DNA of 64,000 nt from Moorena sp. SIOASIH (GCF_010671925.1 NZ_JAAHIH010000007.1:62001-126000); one strand, 5' to 3'; positions 44,729 through 54,548 are shown, counted from the first letter of the stretch. Translations and numbers: made by a program. The notes: generated by a model not told the origin, from the sequence alone.

Positions 44729-46237
44729 TTAATAATCTGACACTCCATAGCGCTGCTGAATTTCCAGCAATTTTACCCTGGCCTGCCCGGCATTATCGGC
44801 CAACTCAGCAAACTCCAAAAATCGCTTCAACTCCTTTTTCAACAAACTCCGTTCCACTTCCCAAGTTTCCCGTCCCAAATCTGGGGGCAAAACAATCATG
44901 TCAAATAACGTTGCCCGTTCCTTACCTGGGTGCGGTCGCAACACTCGCCCCCGCCGCTGAATAAATTGGCGGGGATTGCTACTACTTGCCAGAATCACCG
45001 CAGTTTCAATGGATGGAATATCCACCCCTTCATCCAAACATCGAATTGCTACTAAGCCCTGCAACTCCCCCCGCTCAAATTGACGACGTAATTCCTCCCG
45101 TTCTGCCAACGGTGTCTGAGCAGTGTACGTGTTCACCCGATACCCCAGTTGAGAACCTAGTAACTGGGTTACTGCTGCTAACTGACGGTTGCTTTCATTA
45201 CTCACTTGCCCATCTACCGAACCATCCCCACAATAAAACAAGGTATGGTAGGTGTTCAGACGCTTAGCCATTAACCGCTGCAACGCCCTTAACTTGTTAG
45301 CAGCCGCCCCAACTAACCGAGCTCGTTGCATCAATAACGATGTTAAAGTAGTGTCATTTTCTATATCGTCTGCTTCCCCTAATGCCCAACCAATCCGTTG
45401 AGTTAATTTAGCATAGGCAATATTTTCCGCCTCAGTTAATTCCACGAACACCGGATAGTATAGGTAACGCACCAGCGCTCCTTGGCGAATCGCATCGGCT
45501 AAGGTCAGTTCTGGTTGTAATACTGAACCAAAATAGTCAAACAAGGCTTCTGTGCCATCTTCATCAAAATACCGTTCTGGTGTAGCTGACAGAGCAAGGC
45601 GCAGTCCAATGTTACGGGGTAAACTCTTTTCGATGCGGGTAGTCCCCAAATTATGGGCTTCATCTCCCACTATCAGGGTTTTTTCAGGAAAATACTTCAG
45701 CTGAGACTGGAAACCTTCCTTGATCAGGGTAGAATTGGTAGTGATTAAGGTAATAAACGATTGTTGCCCAACCTGGAGGTTGTATAGCTGAGCAGATAGT
45801 TTACTCTGCCAGCTGTAGACACTCTCGAAGGCTAAAATCGGTTCTAGATTAAAGTGTTCGCATTCTCGTGCCCACTGGGTGACCAAGTGGCGGTAAGGGC
45901 AAACCACCAGCAACACCTGTAAGCCGATTTTTTGATACAGTTCCGTTGCGATCGCTAAAGCAGTAATAGTTTTACCACTACCCGTTGCCATTTTCAGGGT
46001 TCCTCGTCCCCGATGGGCAAACCAATTTGCCACCGCTTGCCGCTGATACTGCCGCAACTGAATATCAGGTGGTATCCTAGGACATCCCTTGGGTGAGTCA
46101 GTGTCAAAGGAGAGGGGTAATTGGTAAGCTCCCCCCGATTCAGCTACTTTGATATTACGGGAGGGCTGATAGTATCCTCGTGCTGCTACACTTTCCCAGT
46201 CCACTGATACCATGAATGGGAATTTGTTCTTCCTCAT
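44729..46237 (-). CDS. superfamily II DEAD/DEAH-box helicase (XPB-like)
   Basis: A 502-aa ATP-dependent nucleic-acid translocase or helicase. QLRQYQRQAVANWF (Q-like), LKMATGSGKTITAL (motif I), VVCPYRHLVTQW (Ia), LIVGDEAHNLG (II), ALSATPERY (III), a C-terminal LQGLVAIRCLDEGVDIPSIETAVILASSSNPRQFIQRRGRVLRP (V-VI). The layout matches the helicase subunits of type III/I-like restriction and phosphorothioation-linked systems as well as XPB-type repair helicases. No nuclease, methylase or dnd gene lies beside it, so a defence role is only a possibility. It appears to be a stand-alone gene. Confidence 0.88.
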   Translation of the reverse strand: MRKNKFPFMVSVDWESVAARGYYQPSRNIKVAESGGAYQLPLSFDTDSPKGCPRIPPDIQLRQYQRQAVANWFAHRGRGTLKMATGSGKTITALAIATELYQKIGLQVLLVVCPYRHLVTQWARECEHFNLEPILAFESVYSWQSKLSAQLYNLQVGQQSFITLITTNSTLIKEGFQSQLKYFPEKTLIVGDEAHNLGTTRIEKSLPRNIGLRLALSATPERYFDEDGTEALFDYFGSVLQPELTLADAIRQGALVRYLYYPVFVELTEAENIAYAKLTQRIGWALGEADDIENDTTLTSLLMQRARLVGAAANKLRALQRLMAKRLNTYHTLFYCGDGSVDGQVSNESNRQLAAVTQLLGSQLGYRVNTYTAQTPLAEREELRRQFERGELQGLVAIRCLDEGVDIPSIETAVILASSSNPRQFIQRRGRVLRPHPGKERATLFDMIVLPPDLGRETWEVERSLLKKELKRFLEFAELADNAGQARVKLLEIQQRYGVSDY

Positions 46238-46372
46238 TGGTCATTGGTCATTTGGTATTTAATAATTGGTAATTGGTAATTGGTAATTGGTATTTAGTAT
46301 TTGCTATTTGCTATTTCCTAGTTGCTATTTTCTATTTTACTGGATCCAAGCAAGTCTTTTTAATTTTACTTT

Positions 46373-47455
46373 TTACTGTTTACCTTGGTCAGCGAACACC
46401 TCAATTTCTCCTGTCCTAGAGGCTTGGCATTCCACATTACCAATTGGTTGAGAACCTAACCCTGATCGCCCATCCACCTGCTTAATTCGACAAGACTTGG
46501 TGAAGGAATAATAGTCAGGTTTGGTGTCAGGGTTTGAACGGGGGCCGTTCCAATTGGCCTGCAAGTCTAAGTTATAGTCAGACCCAGACTTCCTGGATGA
46601 AAATTTATAGGTCACTTTCCATAGAGGATCTTCAGCAACCGGTGAGCTTTGCTTGGCTTGATATTCAATTCCCTTCAGGAACTTTTGGTGATTTACTTTA
46701 AGCAGGGATTTCTCAACCTCTGACCAAGATTTTTCATTCAACTCTTCTTTCAATTGAACTTCCATCCCCTCTAATATCGATACACCTCTAGATAGGACAG
46801 TGACTTGGGCAGAGGGCAATTTCCACACAAAGGAACTATGGATAAAATCATCGCTCAGTAAGCTAGGATATTGCACTAGCCAGTTTTGAATCACGAAATA
46901 AAACTGTATCCAGCAGCTAATCAGGAGCTGGCTACCGAATAAGATAACTAGATATTGACGTTCTGCTGGAGACGGTTTTTTTACCTTCAATCTTACTGCT
47001 AAAATATAGGGTAAAGCCGCAATTCCGGCTGATATCAATGGCCAACTAATGAACGTCAAGGATGATACGTCCCCTGAGTCGATGCCCAATAAATAGGTAC
47101 TGATCCCATCAATTCTGAGCTGGTATTCCCCAACGTTCAAACTGATGCCGAATAGATAAATACTAGTTAATGCGCCAGTAATCCAGGCACCTAGGGGCAA
47201 GCTCTTCTTGGCAATTCTTAGCTTAGCCGCCGCTGCCGTTACCCAGTAGACAAATAAAATAAACAAAATACCACCACAGCTTGCTATCAGCCGTTGTACA
47301 AATCCCGTGGCTAACCCTGCCATTACATAGGAAAACACAGTTAGCCACATTAGAGCCTGCCAGGAAAATGCCTTGGGAGGTTTCAGTACCTTTACCAGCG
47401 AGTCTACCACCGCTAAGCCAATGACAAATTCGAATAGGGATGTGAAAAATTTCAC
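46373..47455 (-). CDS. fraD: FraD-like septal-junction/filament-integrity protein
   Basis: A 360-aa membrane protein with about five N-terminal helices (residues 1-190) and a large C-terminal domain of about 150 residues that has a short coiled coil (EGMEVQLKEELNEKSWSEVEKSLLK) and is predicted to face the periplasm. The size and topology match FraD, a component of septal junctions that join cells in Anabaena filaments. The gene starts at GTG 47455, only 8 bp after the fraC-like stop, so the two are an operon. fraE, the third gene of the Anabaena operon, is not adjacent. The call rests on topology, gene order and remembered family features, not on a search. Confidence 0.72.
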   Translation of the reverse strand: MKFFTSLFEFVIGLAVVDSLVKVLKPPKAFSWQALMWLTVFSYVMAGLATGFVQRLIASCGGILFILFVYWVTAAAAKLRIAKKSLPLGAWITGALTSIYLFGISLNVGEYQLRIDGISTYLLGIDSGDVSSLTFISWPLISAGIAALPYILAVRLKVKKPSPAERQYLVILFGSQLLISCWIQFYFVIQNWLVQYPSLLSDDFIHSSFVWKLPSAQVTVLSRGVSILEGMEVQLKEELNEKSWSEVEKSLLKVNHQKFLKGIEYQAKQSSPVAEDPLWKVTYKFSSRKSGSDYNLDLQANWNGPRSNPDTKPDYYSFTKSCRIKQVDGRSGLGSQPIGNVECQASRTGEIEVFADQGKQ

Positions 47456-47463
47456 GACGCTAG

Positions 47464-48024
47464 TTATCCACTAATGGGGTTGACATAAAGGAAACGCAGA
47501 AACAAAAGCAGTAAGATAGCGCTATAGCTACAGGAATTAGCAATGAGGACGACCATAGCTCGATTTTCCCCACCCGATCCTCTCTGACCAGAGCGCCTCA
47601 AGGATAACGACTTTTCCTCGTCGGAAGCCGATGTGGAACCAGTTGCCTGATCTTCAGCTAGTTCTAAAAAGATTTTGAGTAACCTCAGCCCTGCCAGCTT
47701 AATAATAAAGGAAAGAAAGAAAATTGTGATCACACTCATAGCGATAAGAGTATAAAAATTGTCAGGCTTATCCTCTGAAAAGTGATCGAAAAAGATATAA
47801 CTAATCATCTGGCCTTGAAATTCCGTAGGGAGTTGGTCGTGAAGGGCAAAAAAACACCACCAACCTACAATAGTGGAAAGTAGATTAATCGATGTAGCTT
47901 GCTGCATGCTGGTTTTGCGGTTGAGTTTTAGCCCTCGTTGCAGGACTACCCCTTCCACCGCAATTACCACCAGCAGGAAGATAGTTTGAAACACGACCGT
48001 CTGTAGGGGCCATACAGGTGCCAT
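47464..48024 (-). CDS. fraC: FraC-like filament-integrity membrane protein
   Basis: The 186-aa protein has about four hydrophobic segments. FLLVVIAVEGVVLQRGLKLNRKTSMQQATSINLLSTIVGWWCFF and GQMISYIFFDHFSEDKP closely follow the cyanobacterial FraC pattern (LKxxxKTSxxxAxxxNxxSxxxGWxxFF..ELMSYIFFxxF). FraC with FraD is needed for septal junctions and for keeping long filaments intact. The start is ATG at 48024; no Shine-Dalgarno is evident. Upstream lie three TTGACA(C)-containing 15-bp repeats (about 48113-48165) that could include -35 elements. Presence of this pair implies a filamentous organism. Confidence 0.78.
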   Translation of the reverse strand: MAPVWPLQTVVFQTIFLLVVIAVEGVVLQRGLKLNRKTSMQQATSINLLSTIVGWWCFFALHDQLPTEFQGQMISYIFFDHFSEDKPDNFYTLIAMSVITIFFLSFIIKLAGLRLLKIFLELAEDQATGSTSASDEEKSLSLRRSGQRGSGGENRAMVVLIANSCSYSAILLLLFLRFLYVNPISG

Positions 48025-48659
48025 AATTTTCGGTTTGCTCCAACGTAAGAATTTGCATTAAAAACCGTTTGAGCCACATTTTACCTGCACGATTCGGTGA
48101 AACTTGGTTTTGTTGACACTTTATGTTGACACCTTATGTTGACACTTTATAGTTGATTATTTTGTGTCAACCGTCAACAGAAATGGAGCAACTAAACTAT
48201 GCAGGTCTTATGTTCATTAAATTAGACTACCAGTAATTTTCGGATACTGGTAGTGAATTTGAATGAGGGGTGTTACCCCCAAGCATCTTCTGGCGGGTTT
48301 CCTGTTAAACTCCTTAACCACAGGCTATACATTGAAGCACTACTAGGAACATCTGTAAAGATGCGATTGGCCGTAGGCCACGCGGGGCGCGTTCGCATTT
48401 TGTTACATATTTTTTCTCTTAGATACCTGTTTGACCTGCGGTCACCCTTCGCGAACAGAATTTAGGGTTTAGGCTCTAGGGTTTAGGCTCTAGGAAGGGT
48501 TCTGTTGAAAGTTGGCTAGCCCCTCAGTTAGGACGGAGGTGCTCAAGTGTCCCTGTTGTAGCTCATACCTAATACCATTCGCCTAATACCTAGAATTTAT
48601 CGATTATTGCTGTATGGCTTTGCGGTCAGTGTCTGGTAGTTGACTCCTGGGGCAATGCT
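48025..48659. other. non-coding region upstream of fraC and the GUN4 gene
   Basis: It holds a threefold TTGACACYTTATG repeat (48113-48165), a small GGGGTGTTACCCC hairpin near 48268, a dispersed palindromic repeat GGCCGTAGGCCACGCGGGGC next to GCGTTCGC (about 48370-48397) and TTTAGGCTCTAGGG repeats (48466-48500). No gene is seen. Confidence 0.6.
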
Positions 48660-49274
48660 ATGGTTGATGGGTGTACCCCACACCAGACAGACAAGCCAAA
48701 ACTTTATCTTTACTGTATCTTTGCAGATCAACTCCCATCACCATGGCGCAAACCTATGACACGACATCACTATGAACCTGAACTCAAACTGCGTTCTGAA
48801 AAAGGAGTAGACTACACTAAACTGCGAGACGTACTAGCAGCAGGAAAGTGGAAAGAAGCCGACTTAGAGACAGCCAGGGTACTCCTGGAAGCAGCAGGTC
48901 GAGAAGCTGAAAAATGGCTAGATGTAGAGTCGCTCAAAACATTTCCCTGTGCTGACCTGCTGACCATTGACCAGCTTTGGGTAAGATACAGCCAAGGACA
49001 CTTTGGGCTTAGTGTTCAGCAGTCCATTTATCAAGAGGTGGCAGGAGACTGCGTCAGGCTAGGTGAACGCATCGGTTGGAGAGTGAGGGGAGATTGGATA
49101 GCCTATAGTAAAATCAAATGGAATCTAGATGCCCAGATGGGACACCTACCCGTCTGTATGGCATTCATCTGGAGTAATCATCGGTCTGTATCCGGTATCG
49201 TGTGGTTATCTCGGGTAGGGTGTGAGGCGTGGTATACTTCATTTATGCAAAGACTTGTAAAGTGTAGCATATAA
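48660..49274 (+). CDS. GUN4-domain protein, possibly truncated
   Basis: A 204-aa frame. Residues about 40-160 are a clear GUN4 domain: RSEKGVDYTKLRDVLAAGKWKEADLETARVLLEAAGREAEKWL, FPCADLLTIDQLWVRYSQGHFGLSVQQSIYQEV, GWRVRGDWIAYSK and GHLP. GUN4 binds protoporphyrin and Mg-protoporphyrin; the true Gun4 aids Mg-chelatase, and many cyanobacterial paralogues join it to kinase or other modules. The first 33 residues look unrelated and translation may begin at ATG 48759. The sequence after GHLP departs from the family, which could reflect a frameshift. It may be a decaying paralogue. Confidence 0.75.
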   Translation: MVDGCTPHQTDKPKLYLYCIFADQLPSPWRKPMTRHHYEPELKLRSEKGVDYTKLRDVLAAGKWKEADLETARVLLEAAGREAEKWLDVESLKTFPCADLLTIDQLWVRYSQGHFGLSVQQSIYQEVAGDCVRLGERIGWRVRGDWIAYSKIKWNLDAQMGHLPVCMAFIWSNHRSVSGIVWLSRVGCEAWYTSFMQRLVKCSI

Positions 49275-49404
49275 GCGTTACAGCTCAAGGAAATAATTCT
49301 TTCAACAAAAATTTTCAACAAAAATCTTTGCTACGAATTCTATAAAGATTTTATCAAGATTAGTTTGAGAACTCAAAACTCCCAGGTCTATTGTTTGGAG
49401 CACT

Positions 49405-49623
49405 GTCAGCTATCAGCTATCAGCTATCAGCTATTAGCTATCAGCTATTAGCTATCAGCTTATGGCCACGCTACTTCAGGTATTTTTTTAATAAAAGAGG
49501 TAAGCATTAGTTTAATCTGAGTGAAGTCACAGGCATTAAGCCTGTCCCACAAAGCACCTCAAGTAGCGTGGCCATAGGCCTTGGCCTTGGCCAACGGCTG
49601 ACCGCTAAGGGCTGAATGCTTAC
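49405..49623 (+). repeat. family A element with near-exact 8-bp target duplication
   Basis: 219 bp from GTCAGCTATCAGC to GGGCTGAATGCTTAC, flanked by GGAGCACT (49397-49404) and GGAGCAGT (49624-49631). The interior has CTATCAG/CTATTAG heptamers, an internal GTAAGCATTAG and CACCTCAAGTAGCGTGGCC. The core is shared with the copy at 24889-25119. Confidence 0.75.
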
Positions 49624-49631
49624 GGAGCAGT

Positions 49632-50253
49632 GTTGTACAAACTAGGGATAATTTGTTAGTCTGTGGGTTACTCTCCATGCCCTACTGCTGGTGGTGGAAG
49701 CCGATAAATCTTTTGGGTAGTTTACCATAAACAAACATAATTCTCTACAGCTATGAGATAGGCTGTATCTGGATAGACAACAATGCAGTATTGAAACTCT
49801 GCGCTCTTGCATAGGCGCAGATTCTTCGGAGGAGTTAACTAACAAATGTTAGCCATCGCTCGAAACAACCACATCAACCTAACCTTCCGTAAAACCAATA
49901 GGCTTGCAGTCCACCAGGCAGCGCTAATTACCGCTACTCTCTCACGGTGGTGGGGGTTGAGGTTAGCTTTAAGTCTGTGGTTTGTAAGTCTTTGGTTTGA
50001 TTCACTAGCCTTAAAGCCTTTGCTTGTAGGGGCTAAAACTAGACTACGTGGCTGTAGCCAATCAATCATTGCGATTGATTGTCTTTTCAGTGGAATTTCC
50101 CACCACTGGGAGTCCCAGCCAACCTTAAAGTTTTTTTTGTATAACTATTATTGTAGGACTTTGACAGCAGTTAAAATCGCCTCCTCGCGTTTCCTCCACC
50201 ACATAAATGACCACATAAATAATAGTAGTTTCCACTCTCCCGTGAGGCTTTAG
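49632..50253. other. intergenic region before the DUF3084 gene
   Basis: A 135-codon frame at 49846-50253 runs up to the DUF3084 ATG but has biased, low-complexity composition (CCTTAAAGCC, LWFVSLWFDSLAL) and no ribosome site, so I do not call it. Small inverted repeats (CAATCA..TGATTG near 50060-50080 and CCCACCACTGGGAG near 50098) may belong to the DUF3084 leader. Confidence 0.5.
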
Positions 50254-51810
50254 ATGACCAGCGCTTATATCCTGATTGCCTCAATTTTGGTGTTGGGGGG
50301 GTTACTCGCTACCTTAGGCGATCGCATGGGTACACGAGTAGGAAAAGCACGGCTGAGTTTATTTAATCTACGTCCCCGTACTACTGCCACGGTAGTAACA
50401 ATTATCACCGGTGGCTTAATTTCCGCCTCGACCTTGGGGATTTTGTTTGCCACTAGTGAGTCTCTAAGGGATGGGATTTTTGAACTTGATAATATCCTCA
50501 AAAAACTTAGAAGTGCTCGCCGGGAGGTCAGCCAATTAGAGGATGAGAAAAATCGAGTAGAGCGGCAGTTAGAGGACGCCAGAGCAGAGCAAATAGAGGT
50601 TCAGAAGCGTTTGGATGAAACCAATCGAAATTTCCAACAGGCTCAAAATCAACTGAAAGACGTCTCTGCTCAGGTTGGGGTGCTGCGTACTGAAATTAAG
50701 TCACTCCTAAGGGAACGTCAGCTGCTAATCCAACAGCGGAATCAACTCAATGAACAAATTACCCAACTCCAGAGCCAAATCACTCAATTAAAAGAATTGG
50801 TGAAGAAACGGGATCAGGAAATGCTTGAGCGAGACCAAGCTATCCAAGAGCGAGACCAAGCTATCCAAGAGCGAGACCAAGCTATCCTCAAACAAGACCA
50901 AACGATCCAACAGCGGGAGCAGGAGCTGGCTGAGAAAGACCAAGCTATAAAACAATTTGACCAGAAAATTGCTGAACGAGATCAAGTCATTGCTCAGCGT
51001 GAAACTTTCCTAAAAAAACTCGAACAAGAACTTAAAGAACTTGAACAAAAACTTAAACAAAAGGAGAGTCAACTTGCTGAACGTAATAAACAACTTGAAT
51101 CACAAGAAAAACAACTGGCTTTTTTAAAACGGGAACTCGCAATTCTAGAACAGTACTATCAGAATTATCGAGTACTGCGTCAGGGAAATGTTGCTTTATT
51201 TCGTGGTCAGGTACTCACCTCTGGAGTAGTACGAATTGTCGATCCAACAGCTGTAAATCAAGCCGTTGATCAACTGTTGAGCCAAGCCAATAAGACAGCC
51301 GTAGACATTACCCGTGCTAGTAGCGGTAATTCCCAAGAGCCACTGGTGCAAATTACTCAAGCACAAGTAGATCAGTTAATCCAGCAGATTAAAGATGGTA
51401 GAGACTACGTGGTGCGAATTCTCTCAGCGGGTAACTACGTTGAGGGGGAAAAACCAATACAAGTATTTGCAGATGCAGCCCTCAATCAGGTTGTCTTTAA
51501 GGGGGGTGATGTGCTTGCTACCATCTCGACTAATCCCTCAACTATGACCAATGAGCAAATTCGCAAGCGGCTCGATCAGTTGTTGGCAGCCTCTGAGTTC
51601 CGTGCTCGTCGCGCTGGGATTTTGGGTGATATCCAAGTCGGAGATGGTCGGCTGACCACCCTAACCAACTTTATTGAGCAGCTGGAGCAGTATAGTCAAC
51701 CCCTTAATGTCAAAGCTATTGCCCAAGAAACTGCCTACACAGCTGGTCCTTTAAAAATGCAGCTGGTAGCGAGCTACAATGGAGAAGATGTTTTTAAAAC
51801 TATTGTTAAC

Positions 51811-51813
<3 letters not shown>
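50254..51813 (+). CDS. DUF3084 membrane-anchored coiled-coil protein
   Basis: A 519-aa protein conserved in cyanobacteria. Two N-terminal membrane helices (about residues 3-22 and 46-68) flank a basic loop with GDRMGTRVGKARLSLFNLRPRTTATVVTI, which is the DUF3084 signature. A long coiled coil (about 75-305) follows, with a 21-bp tandem repeat encoding RDQAIQE/RDQAILK. A C-terminal globular part (about 306-519) starts YRVLRQGNVALFRGQVL. The function is unknown; a cell-envelope or division-associated scaffold has been assumed only from its architecture. The start is ATG at 50254. Confidence 0.9.
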
Positions 51814-52060
<247 letters not shown>

Positions 52061-52063
52061 TTG

Positions 52064-52411
52064 TTAAGTAGCTAGCTCCTCCACAATTTGCCAATCGGGA
52101 TTGTTATTAACTGCCTCTTGAAGTAGCTCAAACATTTGCCGACAATGGTTATTAACCTGTAGAGGTAACTCTTCATTTTTGACGACAAAATTTATGGGCA
52201 CTTGTTGCTCAGTGGCTTTCGATTTGTCAATCAATACGTCCACTGTAACCAGCTTGGTAAAGGATATATTATCCGGACTCTCTCTTGCCATTATATAGTC
52301 ATCACTCTCGTAGAGAATCTCAAAATGGCAGGATTTTAGAACCTCAATCAGTAATGGTAGAAGACGATCAAGGGAAATAGTGATTTTAATGGAACGATTG
52401 TAGCGAGCCAT
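52064..52411 (-). CDS. conserved cyanobacterial hypothetical protein
   Basis: A 115-aa soluble protein, MARYNRSIKITISLDRLLPL.., ending DWQIVEELAT. It has an alternating alpha/beta pattern: strand SIKITISL, helix LLPLLIEVLKSC, strand FEILYESDDYIMARE, strand VTVDVLIDK, strand VPINFVVKN, helix NNHCRQMFELLQEAV. I do not recognise a named family. No RBS is clear. It converges with the DUF3084 gene across the repeat array, so the two do not form an operon. Confidence 0.7.
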   Translation of the reverse strand: MARYNRSIKITISLDRLLPLLIEVLKSCHFEILYESDDYIMARESPDNISFTKLVTVDVLIDKSKATEQQVPINFVVKNEELPLQVNNHCRQMFELLQEAVNNNPDWQIVEELAT

Positions 52412-52439
52412 ATAGACCTGGGGCTTGCTGATAGCTAAA

Positions 52440-53030
52440 CTTTTCTATCTTGACATTCCCCGCTCTAAACGGACGGGGATTCTAGGTTGATCGACTCGCC
52501 ATAACCTGACGGGTTTATACCAACCAAGCTAGAGGGCAAATCTACCGAAGGGTTTTAGGTCTTATTGACCCAGTTTTCCGCATTCCCTGCTGTAACTTGT
52601 TTCTCAAAACGGCTTTTGATAGCTAACTAGTTTTTTGCTTCTAAGCCGACCTAGGTGACCAAATTGTTAGGCAAGGATTACGCAGTACCCTATCTCTGGC
52701 GATACTTCTTACTTTACTCTACGGACGAAGGATTTGGGCAATAACTTATTGTTTTTTTAACTTATTTTTAAATTATTGTTTGAAATTATTGGTTTAACTT
52801 GTTGGTTTATTACTTTATTAGTTTATTAACTTATTTTATTTTTAACTTTTGTTACTTGCTAAATTTTGCGTTCCTACTCTTGTTAAAACTTTACTGTAAT
52901 CCAGGATTATTTTAACGCCATTAGACCCAGATGTCAAGAAAACTATCCACGGCGGTTAAAACCGCCCCACACGCTCACGTTTGTTTCATCCCCCCTTGAA
53001 AAAGACGGGGTTTTCAAGGAAAGACCCAAG
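52440..53030 (-). mobile_element. probable relic of an IS200/IS605-type element (ends only)
   Basis: In reverse complement the region begins with GGGGTTTTC-type and GCGGTTAAAACCGC palindromes (about 52950-53010) and ends with the hairpin CCCCGTCCGTTTAGAGCGGGG plus AATGTCAAG (52458-52478), which resembles the right end of TnpB elements. The middle is A+T rich, with no recognisable coding sequence. It may be a solo remnant or a non-autonomous derivative. Confidence 0.4.
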
Positions 53031-53215
53031 GGGTAGGGTGCATCTCATATTTGTAAAAAAGATCGCAAGTGTGGGGCGGGGGCGCGGGAAGTGTGGGAAG
53101 TGTGGGGCGGGGGCGCGGGAATTTTTGCCTAATTTCATGCATTGAGATACACCCGGGTAAAGCTTGCGCGAAGGTAAGATTTTTTATAATAATCGAATTT
53201 TCAAACATACGAGCT

Positions 53216-54040
53216 ATGAATGTAGCAATCATTGGTTGTGGATACGTGGGTAGTGCCGTTGCTCACCTTTGGCATCAAGACTTAGGGTTATTCACTACAG
53301 TAACCACTACTACCCCTGAGCGTGTCCCAGAACTAGAAACAATTGCTGACCGAGTGGTTGTGGTTAAAGGAAACGACCCTATTGGTCTCGAATCGGTAGT
53401 GAAAAACCAGGAGATTATTCTTTTGTCTGTGGGTGCTGCCAATGGCAAGGTCTATCAAGAAGCCTACTTAGACACAGCCCAAACCTTAGTTTCTGTGCTC
53501 AAAACCACTCCTACGGTACGACAGCTAATTTACACCGGAAGCTATGCTGTTTACGGTGATCGACAGGGAGGCTGGGTAGACGAAACATCACCGATTGCTC
53601 CCCCTAATCCCAATTATGAAATTATGGCGGAAACTGAGCAGGTATTACTATCAGCATCCAATCCTAATCTGAAGGTTTGTATCCTGCGTCTGGGAGGAAT
53701 TTATGGTCCGAAGCGGGAACTAGTCAAAATATTTGGTCGATTCGCAGGTACTACTCGTGAGGGTTCGGGTAAAGAAGTCACCAATTGGATTCATCTAGAT
53801 GACATAGTTGGTGCAATAGAATTTGTCCGTTCTCACCAACTGCAAGGGATTTCTAATCTAGTAGATGACCAAATACTGACTTATCAAGAATTGCTTGAAA
53901 AAGTATTTAAACAGCACAACTTACCCCCCGTATCCTGGGATTCATCCGTTACTAAAGCCCGACCTTACAATGCCCGAGTGTCAAATAAAAAGATAATTGA
54001 TGCAGGTTACCAGTTTATTCATCCAGAAAAAATTTTCTAA
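53216..54040 (+). CDS. NAD(P)-binding SDR/epimerase-like protein
   Basis: A 275-aa atypical extended SDR. MNVAIIGCGYVGSAVAHLW is a GxGxxG Rossmann start. It continues IYTGSYAVYGDRQGGWVDETSPI and RLGGIYGPKRE, similar to YeeZ/SDR_a5-type proteins. The usual YxxxK is reduced to Y-E-I-M-A at NPNYEIMAETEQVL, so classical epimerase activity is doubtful. The start at ATG 53216 follows the family; the frame is open upstream through GC-rich repeats (GTGTGGGGCGGGGGCGCGGGAA twice, 53079-53120) that are clearly not coding. The substrate is unknown. Confidence 0.85.
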   Translation: MNVAIIGCGYVGSAVAHLWHQDLGLFTTVTTTTPERVPELETIADRVVVVKGNDPIGLESVVKNQEIILLSVGAANGKVYQEAYLDTAQTLVSVLKTTPTVRQLIYTGSYAVYGDRQGGWVDETSPIAPPNPNYEIMAETEQVLLSASNPNLKVCILRLGGIYGPKRELVKIFGRFAGTTREGSGKEVTNWIHLDDIVGAIEFVRSHQLQGISNLVDDQILTYQELLEKVFKQHNLPPVSWDSSVTKARPYNARVSNKKIIDAGYQFIHPEKIF

Positions 54041-54187
54041 TCTGATTACTCGGTGGGATTAGTTTACTGAAAATTAGCCTAAACATAAGTAACGAGGCGA
54101 TTGGTGCATGAATCGCCTCTAGCCAAGATTCAACAAATACACTATCTAAAACAAGTGTGAATTTTTTGTGATAGATAGGATTTGGGA

Positions 54188-54345
54188 TTTTAGGGAGTAG
54201 GGAGTAGGGAGTAGGGAGTAGGGAGTAGGGAATCGGGAGTAGGGAGTAGGGAGTAGGGAATCGGGAGTAGGGAGTAGGGAGTAGGGAGTAGGGAGTAGGG
54301 AATTGGGAGTAGGGAATCGGGAATCGGGAATCGGGAATTGGGAAA
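54188..54345 (+). repeat. GGGAGTA heptamer array
   Basis: More than twenty GGGAGTA/GGGAATC/GGGAATT heptamers in tandem. It is the longest array of this type in the window and follows a GATTTTAGGGAG stretch. Confidence 0.92.
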
Positions 54346-54395
54346 AAATCTTGTTTACCTGATTACTATGAGAACCGATAATTACCCTTAATAAA

Positions 54396-54520
54396 AATCT
54401 CCCCATCTCCCTATCTCCCTATCTCCCCATCTCCCTATCTCCCCATCTCCCTATCTCCCCATCTCCCCATCTCCCCATCTCCCCATCTCCCCATCTCCCC
54501 ATCTCCCCACACTCCCCTCT
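54396..54520 (+). repeat. ATCTCCCC/ATCTCCCT octamer array
   Basis: About fifteen 8-bp units alternating CCCC and CCCT. It differs from the neighbouring heptamer array in unit length and strand bias, and it lies just before the end of the MidA-like gene. Confidence 0.9.
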
Positions 54521-54548
54521 CTTTCCCTATTCCCCGCTCCCAGCCCTA

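Noticed and set aside
44729-46237. Helicase as part of a defence island
   Set aside because: No nuclease, methylase or phosphorothioation gene lies next to it; the neighbours are rubredoxin and fraCD.
49846-50253. 135-codon frame ending directly before the DUF3084 ATG
   Set aside because: Low-complexity translation, no ribosome site, no recognisable domain; the adjacency to the next start looks accidental.
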